Shown here: piece after piece, positions 62,440-64,000 of the stretch
Layout of the letters: every line of letters begins with the position of its first letter
Numbering within the stretch: position 1 is the stretch's first letter
DNA from: Gyrodactylus bullatarudis
Lineage: Eukaryota; Platyhelminthes; Monogenea; Gyrodactylidea; Gyrodactylidae
Reading direction: 5' to 3'
Assembly (NCBI GenBank): GCA_012064415.1
Contig: SSNU01000314.1
Span: 62,001-126,000, forward strand
DNA length: 64,000 nt
Notes under the pieces: generated by a model
What the model saw: only the letters and a program-made list of their open reading frames with translations
Told to the model about the DNA's origin: nothing
The model's database searches: none
Translations under genes and position numbers: made by a program

Positions 62440-62655
62440 TAGATATAATCTGGTTGGATTTGAAACACTTGTAATGAAGATAAATAGGCCATTAAAGAAT
62501 TTTCAATAAACATTCTGGAGTTAGTGGAGATTAGAATATAAAAAACTCTTAGTATAGTCAAGTTTAGATCGGATATGTGACATAACAGATTTTATACTAG
62601 AGAGATTATTACATTCACATAATTTAGAGCGGTAATCTTGCCGAACTTCATCAAG
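62440..62655 (-). mobile_element. Penelope-like coding remnant beside the palindrome
   Basis: The minus strand encodes EVRQDYRSKLCECNNLSSI and MSHIRSKLDYTKSFLYSNLH, matching the relic at 15113-15340. It reads outward from the palindrome at 62656-62888, as expected for the 5' region of a Penelope-like element. Confidence 0.5.
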
Positions 62656-62888
62656 TATATTAGTACTCGATTCTAGACTCATGTGGAAGGTTTGAGAACA
62701 AGCAAATAATAAGTGATAAACGTTTTATTTCGCCGGGTCTCATCAGACTTAATCCCGGACTAGATATATATATATAGTACAATGCATAATATTAAGTCTG
62801 ATGAGACCCGACGAAATAAAACGTTTATCACTTATTATTTGCTTGTTCTCAAACCTTCCACATGAGTCTAGAATCGAGTACTAATATA
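62656..62888. repeat. 98-bp-arm palindrome with hammerhead-like strands
   Basis: Arms 62656-62753 and 62791-62888 are near-identical inverted copies around a 37-bp TA-rich centre. Read outward, each arm has TCTGATGAGACCCG followed by CGAAATAAAACG: CTGATGA at 62798-62804, GAAA at 62813-62816 and a perfect five-base-pair hairpin ATAAA-ACG-TTTAT at 62816-62828. A head-to-head terminal repeat of a Penelope-like element is the simplest reading. Confidence 0.65.
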
Positions 62889-63559
62889 TTTGCTATCTAT
62901 CATATTATAAGCTGAGAGTAGATAATGGTCTGAAAAAGAGGATCTTCTTAAATTGTAGAAATTTTCTACTAATTGAGATGAGTTAATAAAAGTTTTCACA
63001 ATTATAGCATATCTTCGTATCCAAAGGGGATTTAACCCCGAGGTTGAGATGCGATCATTGTATGACGCTAGATCAGGATAGAGAAAGAATAAAAATTTGG
63101 ATTGAATATGTTCAATCTCCAAGGATTTTTCAATGCTTAATGATGGGACTAGAGGTGAAATATAGTCAAGTTAACTAAGTACTTATGCTTTGTAAGCTTT
63201 TAGTCTCAAATTAACTGATTTAGAAAATTTTAGAATTGAGTAAATTCGAGAGTTTATTTTCGACGCTATCTGAATCAAGGTTTAACTTTTGAATTTACTT
63301 TCATTGTTATAATATTATAAATTATTATGAAGTCTTTTCACTGTGAATTAGCAGAAATACAGAGTTAAAACGGAAATTATTTAGCTTAATTTAAACTTGA
63401 TTACGAGTTAGTTAGTTAATTCAGTAAGAATTAGCTTCATCAGCATATTTTTACTAGACTAGGACGAAATTTTTCAAAATTAAAATCGCCAATCGATAAA
63501 ATTAAGTGTTCTAACATCATTTCAAAAAGATCACTCCAAAATATCTAATAAGTAACTAC

Positions 63560-64000
63560 TAGAGCCTCAAAAAATTGTACCTTAGAATTATTTTTTAAAA
63601 TCTAAAATGTGTGAAAAAAGGAATTTCCGATTTCAAGATACAATTTTAATACTTTATTGTGAATTTACCAAAAGTGAAGCGAATTAAAATATAAAAAATC
63701 AACTAATGTTGAAATTAAACTAAAATATAGTAATTATTTCAAAGTTATTATCTTCGAGGTGATTTCTGAGCTTAGCAAATTTTTAAACAATGAAAAACCA
63801 TCTCTTTAAATCGAAAAAATTTGGATTGAAATCATTGTTATGAACGAAATACCATGCTATAATAATGCATAATAACTTATCTTTAGAATACATTTTAAGA
63901 CTATAACTCTGGAATCCGATGTCAAAATAGAAAAATTTATTGGTTTCAATAATAGAGGGTATAGCTTGTTAAAATAATATTTCCAACACGTTTTGACGCT
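63560..64000. repeat. Dispersed repeat, copy 2
   Basis: Same ordered blocks as 27121-27400, including GAGCTTAGCAAATTTTTAAA, AATGAAAAACCATCTCTTTA and GAAATACCATGCTATAATAA. It runs off the window end. Confidence 0.45.

Larger units (their letters stand above)
59280..64000. other. WDFY3 intron 39, open at the window edge
   Basis: More than 4.7 kb of intron after the last visible BEACH exon. Apart from the Penelope-like pieces at 60195-60380 and 62440-62888, it contains a dispersed-repeat copy (63560-64000) and (TA)n near 62330-62370. I looked for the next BEACH exon and did not find it. Confidence 0.6.

Noticed and set aside
62868..63122. Minus-strand ORF of 84 codons near the palindrome
   Set aside because: It begins without a real ATG context and runs through one arm of the palindrome; there is no recognisable protein.
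1..64000. CRISPR arrays, operons, ribosome binding sites or phage modules
   Set aside because: Spliced metazoan genes throughout; no regularly spaced repeats or prokaryotic gene order.

Overview
The window is AT-rich nuclear DNA from an animal. Every recognised gene except one is split by GT-AG introns, and the two large genes encode metazoan-specific proteins: an ADAMTS9/GON-1-type protease and a WDFY3/blue cheese BEACH protein. Introns and intergenic DNA are full of Penelope-like, piggyBac, hAT and foldback elements. A two-exon, KR-processed peptide precursor fits a protostome invertebrate. The low GC and divergent proteins would suit an arthropod such as a parasitic copepod, but I cannot fix the species.

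Layout. (1) 1-6108 (+): twelve 3' exons of an ADAMTS9/20-like gene, with six thrombospondin repeats and then the GON domain; the protease part lies upstream of the window. (2) 6848-7666 (-): a single-exon type I membrane protein with two Ig-like folds, convergent with the first gene. (3) 7.7-19.4 kb: no host gene that I can support. It holds foldback MITEs, Penelope-like fragments, and an internally deleted piggyBac (15658-17446) that landed in a MITE end. (4) 19443-19819 (-): a small neuropeptide-like precursor whose ATG is made by splicing (AT|G); its predicted product is a short C-terminally amidated peptide (AAWDDMAW-amide). (5) 20536-59279 (+): a WDFY3/bchs orthologue, traced here as 39 exons whose reading frame closes perfectly (10,020 nt, 3,340 codons). 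It runs through the PH-like domain into the BEACH domain; the rest of BEACH, the WD40 repeats and FYVE lie beyond the window. Its 5' half has mostly short introns. Its 3' half has long introns loaded with transposons (two Penelope-like families, a hAT deletion derivative, piggyBac MITEs, foldback elements).

The genes have no evident shared pathway. The neuropeptide gene and WDFY3 are divergently arranged, with about 0.7 kb between their start codons. The most unusual signals are the peptide precursor with its splice-created start codon, a candidate 25-nt intron in WDFY3, and hammerhead-ribozyme-like motifs in Penelope-like and tRNA-derived elements. All gene models come from reading the sequence by eye; similarity statements come from family knowledge, not from a search.
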